Part shown: in pieces, positions 10,322 through 21,185 of the stretch | Layout of the letters: every line of letters starts with the position of its first letter | Numbering within the stretch: position 1 is the stretch's first letter | The notes under the pieces: generated by a model | Seen by the model: the letters and a program-made list of their open reading frames with translations, nothing else | Told to the model about the DNA's origin: nothing | Databases searched by the model: none | Source of the DNA: Tretioscincus oriximinensis | Lineage: Eukaryota > Chordata > Lepidosauria > Squamata > Gymnophthalmidae | Direction: 5' to 3' | NCBI GenBank assembly: GCA_022410635.1 | Contig: JAJVDF010000490.1 | Location: 649,813 to 713,812 of the forward strand | DNA: 64,000 bases | Translations under genes and position numbers: made by a program

Positions 10322-11401
10322 CGTAGCAAAAGTCCTCTGAACNGAAACGAAATGAAACTTTGAAATAAAAACACAAATGACAAAACGATGTCTGTTCTTT
10401 GATAATGCAATTTCTGAAATTCAGGTAAAGTGTTCCAGATTCGTGGGATTACGTGCAAGTCTTGATGGTGTCCCAGATNGTTTTAAGGATAACTTGGGGC
10501 ACAATTAAATTCCTTACAATGTCTTCCAGATTCCTTTTAGAAGTCTCAATGGAAGCTCTGGATGGATTAGTCACCAGCACCTGTTTATATATAGCTTATT
10601 AGATATGTTTCAAACTATTTATTTCCCTTGAATTGGCTTAGCTCTCCCAGAGACTTGCCCAGTCTATTTACCTGCTGATTGCCAATTTTTCCTTACCAAT
10701 NCCCTGGATATAGTAGCATAGCTGCGTGTTAGTTTGTTCTTTTGACAGAAAAAGACTGGCTTTCAAATGAAAAATAGATCTGATTAGTCCTTTTATGTTT
10801 TCATCACAGCAAGGCACACACAATCATCAGCAGATCTTTATCCAATTTGTAGGAGTGCATGATGTGTCTCTTTCTACACTGGGCCTTACCCTGGCATGTA
10901 TCATGGAATTGCTGGTGTAAATTAATACTTCTAATGTCTTCTATTGCTGTATTCTAATCTCTCTNTGTTCTACATGACTCTCCCCTCACACTGCAGTCAG
11001 ATAAAAATGTGATATGTGACAAAAATGACACAGAAACGTNAGAATACAGCATTTACATTTTCTGCAGGAATGTTTTCTCGGTGCAGGAATGACTGTTGGC
11101 AACTTAAAAATGCGTTGTTCGGTGTACTTGAGCAGCAGAGATAATCAAATAAATTCCAGAGCCAAGATGCATGAGTTGCAAAACTTTAGTTTCATTTACT
11201 TATTAAACTTAACAGCATGACTCAGAATATACAGTAAATATCTTGTCTGGATGTACTTCTGTTACAGGAACATACATGAATGAAAAAGGGAAGAAAGGAA
11301 GAACAGTTGCACAGTAATAAATTTGGAACCCTTTTTAGCCAATAGCGTTTCAATAACTCTACTCCTGACCACATGACATCATCATGTTATTTGCTACAGT
11401 T
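10322..11401. other. No recognised feature
   Basis: AT-rich, apparently unique DNA with several single ambiguous bases. I see no repeat family or coding block. Confidence 0.4.
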
Positions 11402-12815
11402 AGCTTTTATTATTTATTTATTTATATTTATACCCTGCCCCATATCCGAAGGTATCATTGCGGCGAACAGTAAAATATCAACACAAAATTAACAAATTAA
11501 AAACAATANCTAAAAGTGGGGACAAAAATGACATTCTTGTCAGTCAAAGGCCAGGTGAAAGAGGTGCATCTTCAAAGATCTTCTAAAACAATACAACGAT
11601 GATGACAGACACACTTCGAAGGGCAGACTATTCCAAAGACTGGGGGCAACCACCAAGAAGGCCCTACCCTAAGTTCAAACTCCATTGCCTGTTGAAAGGG
11701 GTGGTACAACTAGGAGGGCCTCCCCTGCAGATCTTAAGGCACGGGCAGGTCGGTATGGTTGAAGGCATTCCTTTAGATATTTGGGCCTCAAGTTATTTAG
11801 GGCCTTATAAGTTAAAGTCAGCACTTTTATTTGGGCTCTGTAGTGGATTGGCTGGCACTGCAGCTCTTTCAAGACCGGCGTGATGTGTGTCTTGCGAGCC
11901 GTTCTGGTCAGCAGTCTGGCTGCTGCATTCTGCACCAACTGCAGCTTCCAAACCATTTTCAAGGGTAGCCCCATATAGAATGCATTACAATAGTCCAGCC
12001 TGAGCATGGATTATCGTGGTTAAATCATCCCTGTTCAGAAGTGGCCATAACTGGAGAACCAGACGTAACTGGAAATAGGCATTCCTGGCCACCGTCTCCA
12101 TCTGGTTTTCAAGTGTCAGGGCAGAGTTTAGGAGCACCCTCAGATTTTGCACCAGTCCCTCATAGGGCAATTCTACCCCATCAAGGACAGGGTGCTTCCC
12201 CACTTTATGAACTCAGGATGCTTCAATATACAGCACCTTCGTCTTGTATGGATTCAGCTTCAATTTATTGCCCCCCATCCAGCCTTTCACTGCCTCCAGG
12301 TACCTGNCAAGTACTTCAACCACATTGATTTCAGATGGAACAGAGAGATAGGGCTGAGTGTCATCTGCATATTGATGACACTCCACTCCAAATCTCCTGA
12401 TGACCTTTCCCAGGAGCTTCATGTAGATGTTAAACAGCATGGGGTAGAGGATTGACCCCTGAGCAACTTCATAAGTGAGCTCCCAGGGTGTCAAGCAGGA
12501 CTCCCTCCCCCCACTCTCTAGAAGCGGCCTTGGAGATAGGAGAGGAACCACTGCAATGCATTGCCACCAACTCCTAAACTCTGTAGCCTCTCCAGGAGGA
12601 TACCATGGTCAATGGTATCAAAAGCCACTGAGAGGTCCAGGAGGACCAACAGGGTCGCAATGCCCACATCCCTCTCCCAGAGAAGGTCATCAACCAGGGT
12701 GACCAAGGTGGTTTCCGTGCCATGACCAGGCCTGAAGCCAGATTGAAATGGGTCTAGATAATTCATTTCTTCCAAGCATGCCTGCAATTGAACAGCCATA
12801 GCCCTCTCCAGTATT
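11402..12815 (-). pseudogene. L2-clade LINE: 5'-truncated RT and 3' tail
   Basis: Minus-strand remnant of an L2 reverse transcriptase spread over shifted frames. 12799-12518 reads FQSGFRPGHGTETTLV then [19 protein letters not shown], the first catalytic Asp. 12480-12213 reads [15 protein letters not shown] and [13 protein letters not shown], the YADD box, intact, then KLKLNPYKTKVL. 12203-11985 and 12007-11675 carry the thumb region with RLDYCNAFYMGLP, VQNAAARLLT and ITPVLKELQ. The 3' end is GGCAGGGTATAAATATAAAT. Usual L2 proteins also have an endonuclease, absent here. Frameshifts make it inactive. Confidence 0.9.
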
Positions 12816-12857
12816 TTAACTCCTTCATGGTCAGAGTGATATGCACTTGTAATAAAC

Positions 12858-13330
12858 TAACAAAATCAGCCCACACACAATATTTAGCAAGATGTACGCA
12901 ACATCACCTTCCATCCACTCCAAGAGATCATGCATGTTCAGTGATTCGCTCACTAAAAAAGTCTGTTGTTATGGAATTTCCAGTGACTGCAACATAAAAT
13001 CCAAAATAAAGCTTTGTAGAGACATTCAGCTATGAAAAAAAGCAAATACATTGGTTCTCAGCTCGCAGAGAATGCTTGGGAGTTGTAGGAAGACACATAC
13101 NGAATGCTGGGAATAGTAGCAAGGCAAGAGGAACAACGATTTACGGGGCTCGTTATGTGACAAGATTGCTAGGCAATGTGTCGGAACAGCATGGAAGATT
13201 TAAGGTAGATGGGAATGGATGGCGAACACATTTTAAAAGAAATAGGCAAACCATGAGATGGGGAATGGACCTAAGTTTAAGGCTGCATTTAGAGTGAATA
13301 TGGAATATTAAAGTGATTAGCAATGCAAAT
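12858..13330 (+). repeat. Unclassified ~400-bp repeat family 'R', copy 1
   Basis: Shares blocks with 25262-25690 (+), 17685-17990 (-), 41680-41975 (-) and 49140-49430 (+): GTTCAGTGATTCGCTCAC, GAATTTCCAG, GCAGAGAATGCTTGGGAGT, GTAGCAAGGCAAG and TTTTAAAAGAAATAGG. No coding frame is recognisable; probably a non-autonomous DNA element. Confidence 0.65.
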
Positions 13331-13797
13331 GGCTAATTGCTTGGACTATTCCCCAGTTAAAGTGAAAATGTGGCCTTACTTTCTAAAACATGCATGGGCA
13401 TCTGGAAGCAGCCTTAGATTGTTATTCTCTCCTTTTTCTTTTTATAATTTTAAAGGGTGGTACTTCATTCCTTAGAGTGTGAAGAGAACTTTTGCCTAAA
13501 GAACTATATTTCTGTCTTATGTAGCTTGCCAAGGAAAAACTAAAACTTGGCTGTGAAGTGTTGCGTTTGTCATCAATAACATGTATTGTTTCTTCCAGGT
13601 TGGTGCAATTAAATTTTCCCTTCATACTTACTTAACCCCAGGATATTTTAGGCTGCTTTAGGTTCCCCACGCTCAACAGTTGCTCAACAGACTCTAATTT
13701 CTAAAAGCCTCTTGCAGGATCTGTGTGAGGTTAGATTCTTCTACTTTTAAGGCTGCAGTCCTTCCTCTGGACCTTTAGTGTGTGCTGTATACATACC

Positions 13798-13962
13798 TCC
13801 CTTAGTCATAGCCATGTTAGTTTCCAAGTGCTATTAGCCCCCTTGCTGGAGTTTCTGAACTAGCATGGATGTTTTTCTGAAATCGACTAAGAGGAAGGCA
13901 GGTGGTATGGGCTTCTGTAAATACGTCTACTTCTTCAGATACTTCTTCAGAGCATCTGCAAA
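13798..13962. mobile_element. Rearranged fold-back family copy
   Basis: Contains a tip-like ATAGCCATGTTAG, an inverted arm AGTGCTATTAGCCCCCTTGC and ACGTCTACTTCTTCAGATAC, the reverse of the CTGAAGAAGTAGAC block found in other copies. The internal order is disturbed. Confidence 0.5.
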
Positions 13963-14034
13963 TTTTCTTCAAAGCTGAAGTTTAGCTGGACTTTCTGAAC
14001 AAAGACTAACACAATTATTTATTTGAAATTTCCT

Positions 14035-14262
14035 TCCAATGAGCAGTCAATTGATTTCCTTTGACTGATTTGATTTTCTCCAACACTGTAATTCGAATGT
14101 GTCAACTGCTTGGTGCTTAAACTTCACTACAGTCCAACTCTCACAGCCATAACAATATTACTGGGAAAACCACAGCTTTAACTATATGGCTTTTTGTTAT
14201 AAGATCAAATGATTTGTCCTTCCAGTGAACAATCAGGGTTGATTTCCTTTAGCATTGATTGT
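14035..14262 (-). pseudogene. BovB LINE fragment
   Basis: Minus strand matches the post-RT region of BovB: tell-tale + strand blocks CACAGCCATAACAATATTAC, GGGAAAACCACAGCTTTAAC and AACAATCAGGGTTGATTTCC. It continues the same family as 3557-4545 (shared AGCTTTAACTATATG) but is a separate insertion. Confidence 0.72.
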
Positions 14263-14998
14263 CTGGGAAGGGGGTTATCTTTTTTTAATTTTATTTTTAT
14301 TATTTCCATTCATTCCATTACACCTTTATAGATACATTCTTTCTTAACGAAATTAATCCCCTGCACACCTTTCTTCCCCCCAGCAACTAGTCTCCATTTC
14401 ATATATCATACACTGGGGCATCTCCATTGGCTTAATAATTCATCTTTGTAGTGCAAAAATGTTGCTTTTCCTCCCCAAGTGCTATAAGTTTAATCCATTT
14501 ATTCATAGATTAACCCTCATTTCGGGGGTTCCAATGCATATTGAAACCAAGGCAAAAATCTTCACTAAACTTCAGCTTTGAAGAAAATACATATATTTTT
14601 CTGGAAGGCTACACATAGTGCCTGGAAAGGGTTAACTTGTACTCAATTAAATGTGAAGTAAAATTTAAAATAAATGCTTATTTTCATAAGGCTTCAAGGA
14701 AGATGACCCTAGTGAGTTAATGGTCTTGTAAGGTCAGTAAGTCTGCATATAAATAACAACCTTCCTAAAAGTAGGTTGTTCTTTGAATGAACTCAGAGAT
14801 GGCAAATAAATTATAACTATTTTGCAAAACATCACTAGTCACCAACAATGCCCACAAAAAGTGACATAACGTATTAAAGATTTCTATCTGAATATTTGTT
14901 TTTTCTTGGGGCTCAAACTGCTTATGCACAAATGTAATTGTTACTCCAGGACATCTTCTGTCAATTTCCTATAAGATAACAAAGAAATAGCTGTGTTA
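14263..14998. other. No recognised feature
   Basis: T-rich then mixed AT-rich DNA. No repeat or coding signal identified. Confidence 0.4.
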
Positions 14999-14999
14999 G

Positions 15000-15406
15000 G
15001 CTGTGTGCACACAGCATATTTCTACCTCGATAGGAGTGAGATGAGGATGAGTCCAGCACATGGGTTAAGCATTTTTCTGCAGTTGTCCTACAATAAATGC
15101 AGTTTTTCCCAGAATAAACTATTGCTGGGGTATTGAGGCATCATTTCGGAGAACCCCCGTCCTCTCCAGAGCGCATGCGTGTGCACAAATTAGATGTCAG
15201 AGGTTAAAACAAGCGAGGATGCAGCAGTTGTTTCTAGTGGATGTTGCGAGTAATTTTTTTTTAATCAGACTGCACTCAGTGGGCGATATTATGGAACTGG
15301 CGCACTGGTCATGGAATATACAGGTTTGGTATGCACAGACACGCGGTTACTATATTCCGGAATATAGCTTTATTGCGGTTTTTAAGTCATCGTGTGCACG
15401 CAGCCT
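15000..15406 (+). mobile_element. ~400-bp TIR element family 'G', copy 1
   Basis: Termini GGCTGTGTGCACACAGC and GTGTGCACGCAGCC are inverted. The interior has CATATTTCTACCTCGAT, AGAATAAACTATTGCTGGG and GGAATATACAGGTTTG, shared with 15432-16035 (-), 24349-24752 (+) and 40650-40975 (-). Flanks are TTA and TTG, consistent with an eroded 3-bp duplication (Harbinger-like) but not proof. No transposase. Confidence 0.72.
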
Positions 15407-15431
15407 TGGTCTGAGTCCAAACTTCATCTTT

Positions 15432-16035
15432 GACTAGGTGCACATGACGACTTAAAAACCACTGCAAAGCTATAATCCGAAATATAGCAATCACATGTCC
15501 GTGCACACCAAACATGTATATTCCGTGACCAATGCCTCAGCTCCGTAAAATCACTCATTGATCTCATCGCAGAGCAGTCCGATAATTTTTGTTTTTATTC
15601 ACAACAGNCAATAGAAACAATTGCTGCTTCTCAATTGTTTTAATTTATGCACACGCATACGCTCGTGAAAATATGAGGTTTCTCCGGAGTGATGCCTGAA
15701 TATCTGAGCAATAGTTTATTCCGGGAAAAAGGGCATTTATTGTGGGTCGACTATTGAGAAACAATTTCAGAGAAGTAGCTGTATTAGTCTAGTAGAAAGT
15801 CCAGCAAAGGGGCTAATAGTACTTAGAGACTAACAGTTGAAAAGTAGGTGGCATAAGCTACTTCTTTTGTGAGAAGAAGTAGACGTGTCTACGAAAGCAT
15901 ATGCCACCTACTTTTCTATTATTAGACTCTAAGATCTATTATCTCCTTTGCGGGACTATTGAAAAACACTTAGCAGTTGTGCCCGAGACTTCCTGATTGC
16001 ACTACGAACAAGGTAGAAAAACATTGTACGCACAT
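15432..16035 (-). mobile_element. Family 'G', copy 2, inverted and interrupted
   Basis: Same element as 15000-15406 in the opposite orientation, about 25 bp away, so the two form a large inverted repeat. It is split by a fold-back element at 15764-15953 with a 15-bp target duplication. The last part (15969-16035) ends CGAACAAGGTAGAAA then GCACATAGCC. Confidence 0.72.
15764..15953. mobile_element. Fold-back family copy with 15-bp TSD
   Basis: Inserted in family G copy 2. Left end is the constant tip ATTTCAGAGAAGTAG; the arm has AAAGTCCAGCAAAGGGGC and is repeated inverted toward 15953. Flanks gactattgagaaaca (15749-15763) and gactattgaaaaaca (15954-15968) match at 14 of 15 bases. A GTAGAC/GTCTAC hairpin followed by GAAA lies at 15879-15896. 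Confidence 0.78.
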
Positions 16036-16060
16036 AGCCTTTGACCCACCTATTAAAATA

Positions 16061-16212
16061 AGGGAGTCTCATAGCACCCTACAGACCAGCAAGGAAAAAG
16101 GTAGGCAGCATGAGCTTTTGTATCCAAGTCTACTTCTTTAGATGATGACCTGAAGTGCTTATGCTGAATACCTTTTTAGTCTATAAGGTGTTGCAAGACC
16201 CTTTGCTAGATA
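16061..16212. mobile_element. Fold-back family copy (tip missing)
   Basis: Left arm AGGGAGTCTCATAGCACC, CAGCAAGGAAAAAGGTAGGC and AGTCTACTTCTTTAGATG; inverted right arm GAATACCTTTTTAGTC and CAAGACCCTTTGCTAGATA. Both outer ends are truncated. Confidence 0.6.
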
Positions 16213-16407
16213 TTTTATAAGGCTGTGAAATTGCTTTGTTTTTATTATGCTCTAATGACTAGAAATATACTTAACAGGAACGCAGTATGTCTACAAGCAT
16301 ACCCAAGGTGATAGTACTTCAGTTGTGCTCATGGTAAAATCAGGTAATGTTGCAGGATTCACCACAGAATCTCCTTCAGAAAAATGACAATATAGAACAT
16401 TTTCAAT

Positions 16408-16429
16408 AATAATAATAATAATAATAATA
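16408..16429 (+). repeat. (AAT)n microsatellite at gap edge
   Basis: Seven uninterrupted AAT units run into the assembly gap, which may have been caused by this repeat. Confidence 0.85.
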
Positions 16430-16779
16430 NNNNNNNNNNNNNNNNNNNNNNNNNNNNNNNNNNNNNNNNNNNNNNNNNNNNNNNNNNNNNNNNNNNNNNN
16501 NNNNNNNNNNNNNNNNNNNNNNNNNNNNNNNNNNNNNNNNNNNNNNNNNNNNNNNNNNNNNNNNNNNNNNNNNNNNNNNNNNNNNNNNNNNNNNNNNNNN
16601 NNNNNNNNNNNNNNNNNNNNNNNNNNNNNNNNNNNNNNNNNNNNNNNNNNNNNNNNNNNNNNNNNNNNNNNNNNNNNNNNNNNNNNNNNNNNNNNNNNNN
16701 NNNNNNNNNNNNNNNNNNNNNNNNNNNNNNNNNNNNNNNNNNNNNNNNNNNNNNNNNNNNNNNNNNNNNNNNNNNNNNN
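16430..16779. other. Assembly gap (350 N)
   Basis: Run of N; the true length is unknown. The open frame spanning it has no meaning. Confidence 0.99.
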
Positions 16780-16925
16780 AAAAAATAAAAAAAAAATTTC
16801 TTTACATTATTATTCCGCCCTATACCCAAAGGTCTCAGGGCAGTTAACAATAAAATTACGATGAATATGTTAAAAACAGCCAGCACTTTATCCGTCAAAG
16901 GCCAGGCCAGAGAGGAAATGAATTG
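16780..16925 (-). mobile_element. L2 3'-end fragment
   Basis: Plus strand reads ATTCCGCCCTATACCCAAAG, GTCTCAGGGCAGTTAACAAT and TCAAAGGCCAGGCCAGAGAG, collinear with the 3' UTR of the L2 at 11402-11570. An A-rich stretch is at the gap edge. Confidence 0.75.
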
Positions 16926-17684
16926 TGAATAACTGAGAAATTGAAAGGTCCTGAATTCTATGTGCATTTTTCACAAAAATTGAATATTCAGAAGGACCAT
17001 GGATATTTGTTAGTTGACTGTGAAATAGAGTTAATTACTTCCTTACTAACAACACAAACTGGTATTTATGTGGCTGTTGTGCAGCGTTTATGCTTTCTCT
17101 TAAAATTTGAGGTAGTTTATATTTATACAGATCCTACAGTCTTCAAAAAAATGGAATCTTCTCCAAAAGATAACACCATTAGTATTTCTAATGCGTTTGT
17201 TTTAGAAGTGAGAATGCTGTCTTGTTGTAACAATGCCTTGGGCGAATTTTACTGAACTTCTTTGTTATCTTTTCAGCTCCTGCTTCCAAGCCTATGAAAG
17301 ACGCGACATGTTGGTGCCCCCATCTGGCCTACAAAAATATAACACTGGAAAATTTTATACTTCTCCCCAACGTTTCACGCGGCACATATTTTGGCACTTC
17401 GCATCTCTTTCCAACGTTTATTCTTCTTTGCCTGTAATGAACATAATTTTTGAACACTCGTGAGAAAAGCCACATCATTTTGGTCTTTTTCACACTGGAA
17501 TGTGGAATGATTTATGGAGATGCTATTCCTCATCATCTTCAAGTATTCAAGTCCAAATAAGAAAAGGCCCAAGAAATAGTGCAAAATAAAGCTCAGTGCA
17601 GAAAAGGCCTCCGATGGGGAACTATTGCTTTTGCTTTATAGGATTCTCACATGAAATTGATGTTGATTCTTAGGGTGCCTCTCC
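16926..17684. other. No recognised feature
   Basis: A 104-codon open frame at 16941-17255 and a 76-codon frame at 17233-17463 look random. No known protein block or splice context. Confidence 0.4.
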
Positions 17685-17990
17685 ACTGCATGATTAGTTT
17701 TGCTCTTTTCCATGCTGTTTCTTGTCTTTCTCTTACCTTTCCTTGTATTTTTGGCATATGGCATTTTCCATAGGCCATTGTTGTGCTTGCCTTACTACAA
17801 TTCCCAGCATTCTCTGCAAGCCAAAAGCCAATNAAATTTTACATCTAGCCTCGTAGTCCATGTTACTAAATGCCCAATGAAGAATTTTTTNCCCCTAATT
17901 TTAGAAATGTCCTCTGTGGAATCAGACAAACAGTGGTGGCTAAAAAAATCAGAGACCATGGGTCTTTTTAGCAAATGGATCACTGGATTT
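17685..17990 (-). repeat. Repeat family 'R', copy 2
   Basis: Reverse complement of the blocks at 25262-25690: CTACAATTCCCAGCATTCTC, TGCAAGCCAAAAGCCAAT and TCCTCTGTGGAATCA. The overlapping 110-codon frame is incidental. Confidence 0.65.
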
Positions 17991-19750
17991 GCATGGAGTA
18001 GATTCTACATGATGTTTCTACAATCTCGGTAAAAATGATCCGTGCAGATACAGACTAAGTTTTCTTTTTCACTCACACAATTTGCAAGCAGTTTCACTCA
18101 CATCTAATCTTCAAATGTAAATTGGCTCTGAATTGATTCTGGGAAGCTGAAAGTGTAAAATACGATGTATTTAGATACCTCTTAAAAACTAAGATTTGGA
18201 GATTATGTTTTTCTTTAGTCTTTCCTGAAATCTGGTCTTGATTTCAGAATTAAACTAACTATAAATGCTTTACACCCCTGTATTTTTCTGCAATGCCTTC
18301 TCTAAAATGGTAGCACCATATGCAAGGCGCCCATCACTCAGCATGGTAGAACAGAGAGGTTTAGGAAGCAGGCAAGATATAGCTGTCTCCCTATTAAACT
18401 GTCAGCTCCAATTCTTGTTCTCAGATCTGTTTGTTTTTTAATGCATGGCAAAGAAATGAGTTTTGCAGGAAAGGGGAAAGGATTTGATTTTTATAGCCTT
18501 GGAAACCTACAACACAGTAATGCAGGATTTCAGGCCACCAACTGTGCATTTAAGCTTTTGAGTAGGTGAATAATTAACATTCATTTCTAGCCTAATAACA
18601 TTTCTAGCCTTTTAACTTGGTAGGTAGGGTAGAAATGGCTGGAAAATGTGTGCAATACCAGATCAGTTTCCTTGATCAAGACATCTGAGCCAAAAGGCAC
18701 GAATGGATGACTGGGCACCATAGTGACCATCTTTAATTCATCTTCAGTCCTAAAAATGGGATTAGACCAGAAAAAAGAACTAAGCCCTTTTCTGTGCTGG
18801 ACTATCACTCTTAATAGGAACTGGCTATCCACTAATCCCATACACATCTTCACATGGCCAGGATCAGTGATCTGATTTATTTTGGATCCATTGATACAGG
18901 AACTAATGTAAGTGCAGAAAGGGGCAAAATCTATATCAAGTTTGCTTTTCACTCCTAGTTAGTGATTCATCCTGAATGATAGGAAGAAAGACAGACATAA
19001 AGGGAGTGGGGAGACAAAACAGAGATAGACAAAAGGGGGTGAAAAGATAGATGTGGAAGAGGGATAATGAAAGATAGAAAAAGAGAAAGAGAAAAAGAGA
19101 AAGAAAATTATGGAGCCCATTGCTTGCAACTAAAGCAATGGACATTTCTTCAAGTTATGAGATACAATTAGCTAAGGTTCTCAAGCAATCTCAGATTTGA
19201 AACAATAAAAAATCTGTTTAGTCCAGTTCTGAAAGGGAAATACAGGGGAAATAAACAAATTTCTAATGTGAAAAAAACAGTGTTCAGATTAAACCAGTGT
19301 CTGAATCCAGTCCAAGTCTGCTTGAAGGGTTATTTAAATAAAATAGCTAAGAAAATTATTTACCTTTAAATTGCAGTTTAATAGGATATTCATGGTTTAT
19401 TCTGCATTTTGTTTCTATTTTATTGTTTCTGTTTGCTTTGCAAACCATTTTTTTCTTGTTTTCTATTCAGCCCTTTATTAATTCTTAAGTCACTTGGTCA
19501 AGAGGCACCATGTGTAAGCAGGGCTGTATTTAAGCAAAACATAGATACTGGTAGTACTAAGATGATATTAATATTTTTTATTGCTTTTATTATTATAAAA
19601 CCCAAATAATAACAAAAGCAATAAAATCTGTTGTCTTGTGTTTCATTAGCATATGTACTTTTTAATACATCCAGGGAATCAGTCTTGCAAAACATAAGCA
19701 TCTATCTGGGTGATGTTTTTCCCATCGCACATGATCTGAAATTCAAGAGC
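17991..19750. other. No recognised feature; GA-rich patch 18975-19110
   Basis: Largely unique AT-rich DNA. A purine-rich patch of loosely repeated AGAAAGAG/GATAGAC occurs at 18975-19110. No coding or RNA feature found. Confidence 0.4.
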
Positions 19751-19751
19751 A

Positions 19752-19862
19752 GACACCTAGGCCCTGTCCCACTGAACCTTATTCTGGACTGCATCTCAGT
19801 ATAGAACTTGGCAGTCCACAAGCCGGTGTAGAATATGGCTCAGTATGGCCAGGGCTCTATGG
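19752..19862. mobile_element. Half copy of Harbinger-like MITE
   Basis: AGGCCCTGTCCCACTGAACC, TTATTCTGGACTGCATCTCA and GTGTAGAATATGGC match the left half of 46094-46272; the right half is absent. Confidence 0.6.
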
Positions 19863-20003
19863 GAAAGAAAATCCAGGTGTTCCTATACTCTATAAGCATA
19901 TATAACCCTCCATAACCCTCATCAGAAGCCTCATACCTCTAACCCAACACAAAGAATTCTGAGGTTGTTCCAGATGAGATAAGTTGATCATTTGTGGTAC
20001 GGA

Positions 20004-20305
20004 TAGCTCAGTTGCTAAGGAATCCGTCTCTCATCTGGGAGATGGGGTTTCGAAGCCCTGTGTCGGACATGGAGAGGGGTGAACACCTTCCANCAGCCTG
20101 TAGCTCTACCCAACCCAGCTATTTGAAAGCAAGAATTGCAAGAAATTGCAACTGACTGCAAGTAGATACATGGGAACCACCACAGCCTGGTGGGGAAGAT
20201 AGAATGTCAGCCTTCTGGCAAAAATATCCTTGTAAGCCGCTTTGAGTCCCTTTGAAAGATGAGAAAAGTGGGGTATAAGAACCCAGTTCTTCTTCTTCTA
20301 CTACT
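20004..20305 (+). mobile_element. Composite tRNA SINE, type 2
   Basis: A box GATAGCTCAGTTGCTAAGG, B box GGGTTTCGAAGCCC. The squamate-SINE-like core is CCAGCTATTTGAAAGC and AAGTAGATACATGGGAACCA. The tail is GTAAGCCGCTTTGAGTCCC and TGGGGTATAAGAACC followed by a CTT run. Sister copies at 31765-32050 and 60520-60830. The head is tRNA-like but this is not a functional tRNA gene. Confidence 0.82.
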
Positions 20306-20397
20306 AATATTTCAAATGTGCAGAAGAGCTAGATCAACTGCTGGTCCAATGGCTAGGGAAAACTGTTATCACTTGAGATCTCAAAATTGACAGATAT

Positions 20398-20583
20398 TTA
20401 TTTTATTTATTTATTTGTACTTGTATCCCGCCCTATACCCGAAAGTCTCAGGGCGGCCAACCATAGGGCAGCGCGCATAGCTTTTGTTGCTTTCTCCACA
20501 ACAGACATCCTGTGGAGTAGNTGGGGTTGAGTGAGCTCAAAGAACTGTGACTGGCCCAAGGTCACCCAGCTTATCATGAACAA
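20398..20583 (-). mobile_element. SINE with MIR-like core and L2-type tail
   Basis: On the minus strand: AGCTGGGTGACCTTGGGCC, CAGTTCTTTGAGCTCACTC, GATGTCTGTTGTGGAG, GGCCGCCCTGAGACTTTCG, GGGATACAAGTACAAATAA. The last 60 bp match the 3' end of the L2 LINE at 11402-11470, so the SINE probably borrows L2 machinery. Confidence 0.78.
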
Positions 20584-20999
20584 TTTGAAAATAGTCATTT
20601 TTGCCCTACACTCAAAAGCAAGGGTTTCAAAACTTAATAAAGAAAAACAATTGNAACTGAATAATCCATTTAAAAACCCCAAAGAGCCAGAAAGTCTGAA
20701 ATGGTTGGAAGCATGTGTTACATTCTTAGAAGAATATATTTATGCACAGTAGTAATTAGGAATTAATTGAAATCAGTTTCCCACATGGGGATAGCAATCT
20801 AAATTTAGATACCTTGCTTCTGTGTTCACGAAGTTTTATGTTTCTGCATTTTGTAAACTGATTATCTTCCCTCATTATCTTTGATACAAGATTTCATTCG
20901 TTAGATGCGAAAAAGACTGGACTCTTCTAATTAAAAATGAGCAATATGTAGCTTTATTAAAATCACCCACTTTGGTCAGTTTGGTCTTAAGAGTATTGT
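20584..20999. other. No recognised feature
   Basis: AT-rich DNA with no identifiable signal. Confidence 0.4.
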
Positions 21000-21185
21000 A
21001 TTCTTATCTAGTGGAATCCTGGTTCGAATCAACACTCCTTTGAGAAACTAGCTGGGTGCCTTTAGGATATCCATAGTTCTTTGAATTGCTCTCAGCCCCA
21101 CATACTTCACAAGTTATCTGTTGTGAAAATAGTGACAGCTGCTTTGAGTCCAAATGTGGGATATAAAAGCCCCTTCTTCTTGGAC
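21000..21185 (+). mobile_element. SINE, 5'-truncated
   Basis: B-box-like CTGGTTCGAATC, core GCTGGGTGCCTTTAGGATA and CAGCCCCACATACTTCAC, tail CAGCTGCTTTGAGTCCAAAT and GGGATATAAAAGCCCC followed by CTT repeats. Confidence 0.78.

Noticed and set aside
16359..16967. 202-codon minus ORF
   Set aside because: Mostly Ns of an assembly gap.
18587..18952. 121-codon minus-strand ORF as a possible exon
   Set aside because: No recognisable motif and no promoter or splice context; consistent with chance length in 64 kb.
20004..20080. Functional tRNA gene at the SINE head
   Set aside because: A and B boxes are visible but there is no full cloverleaf, and it is fused to a SINE body with sister copies.
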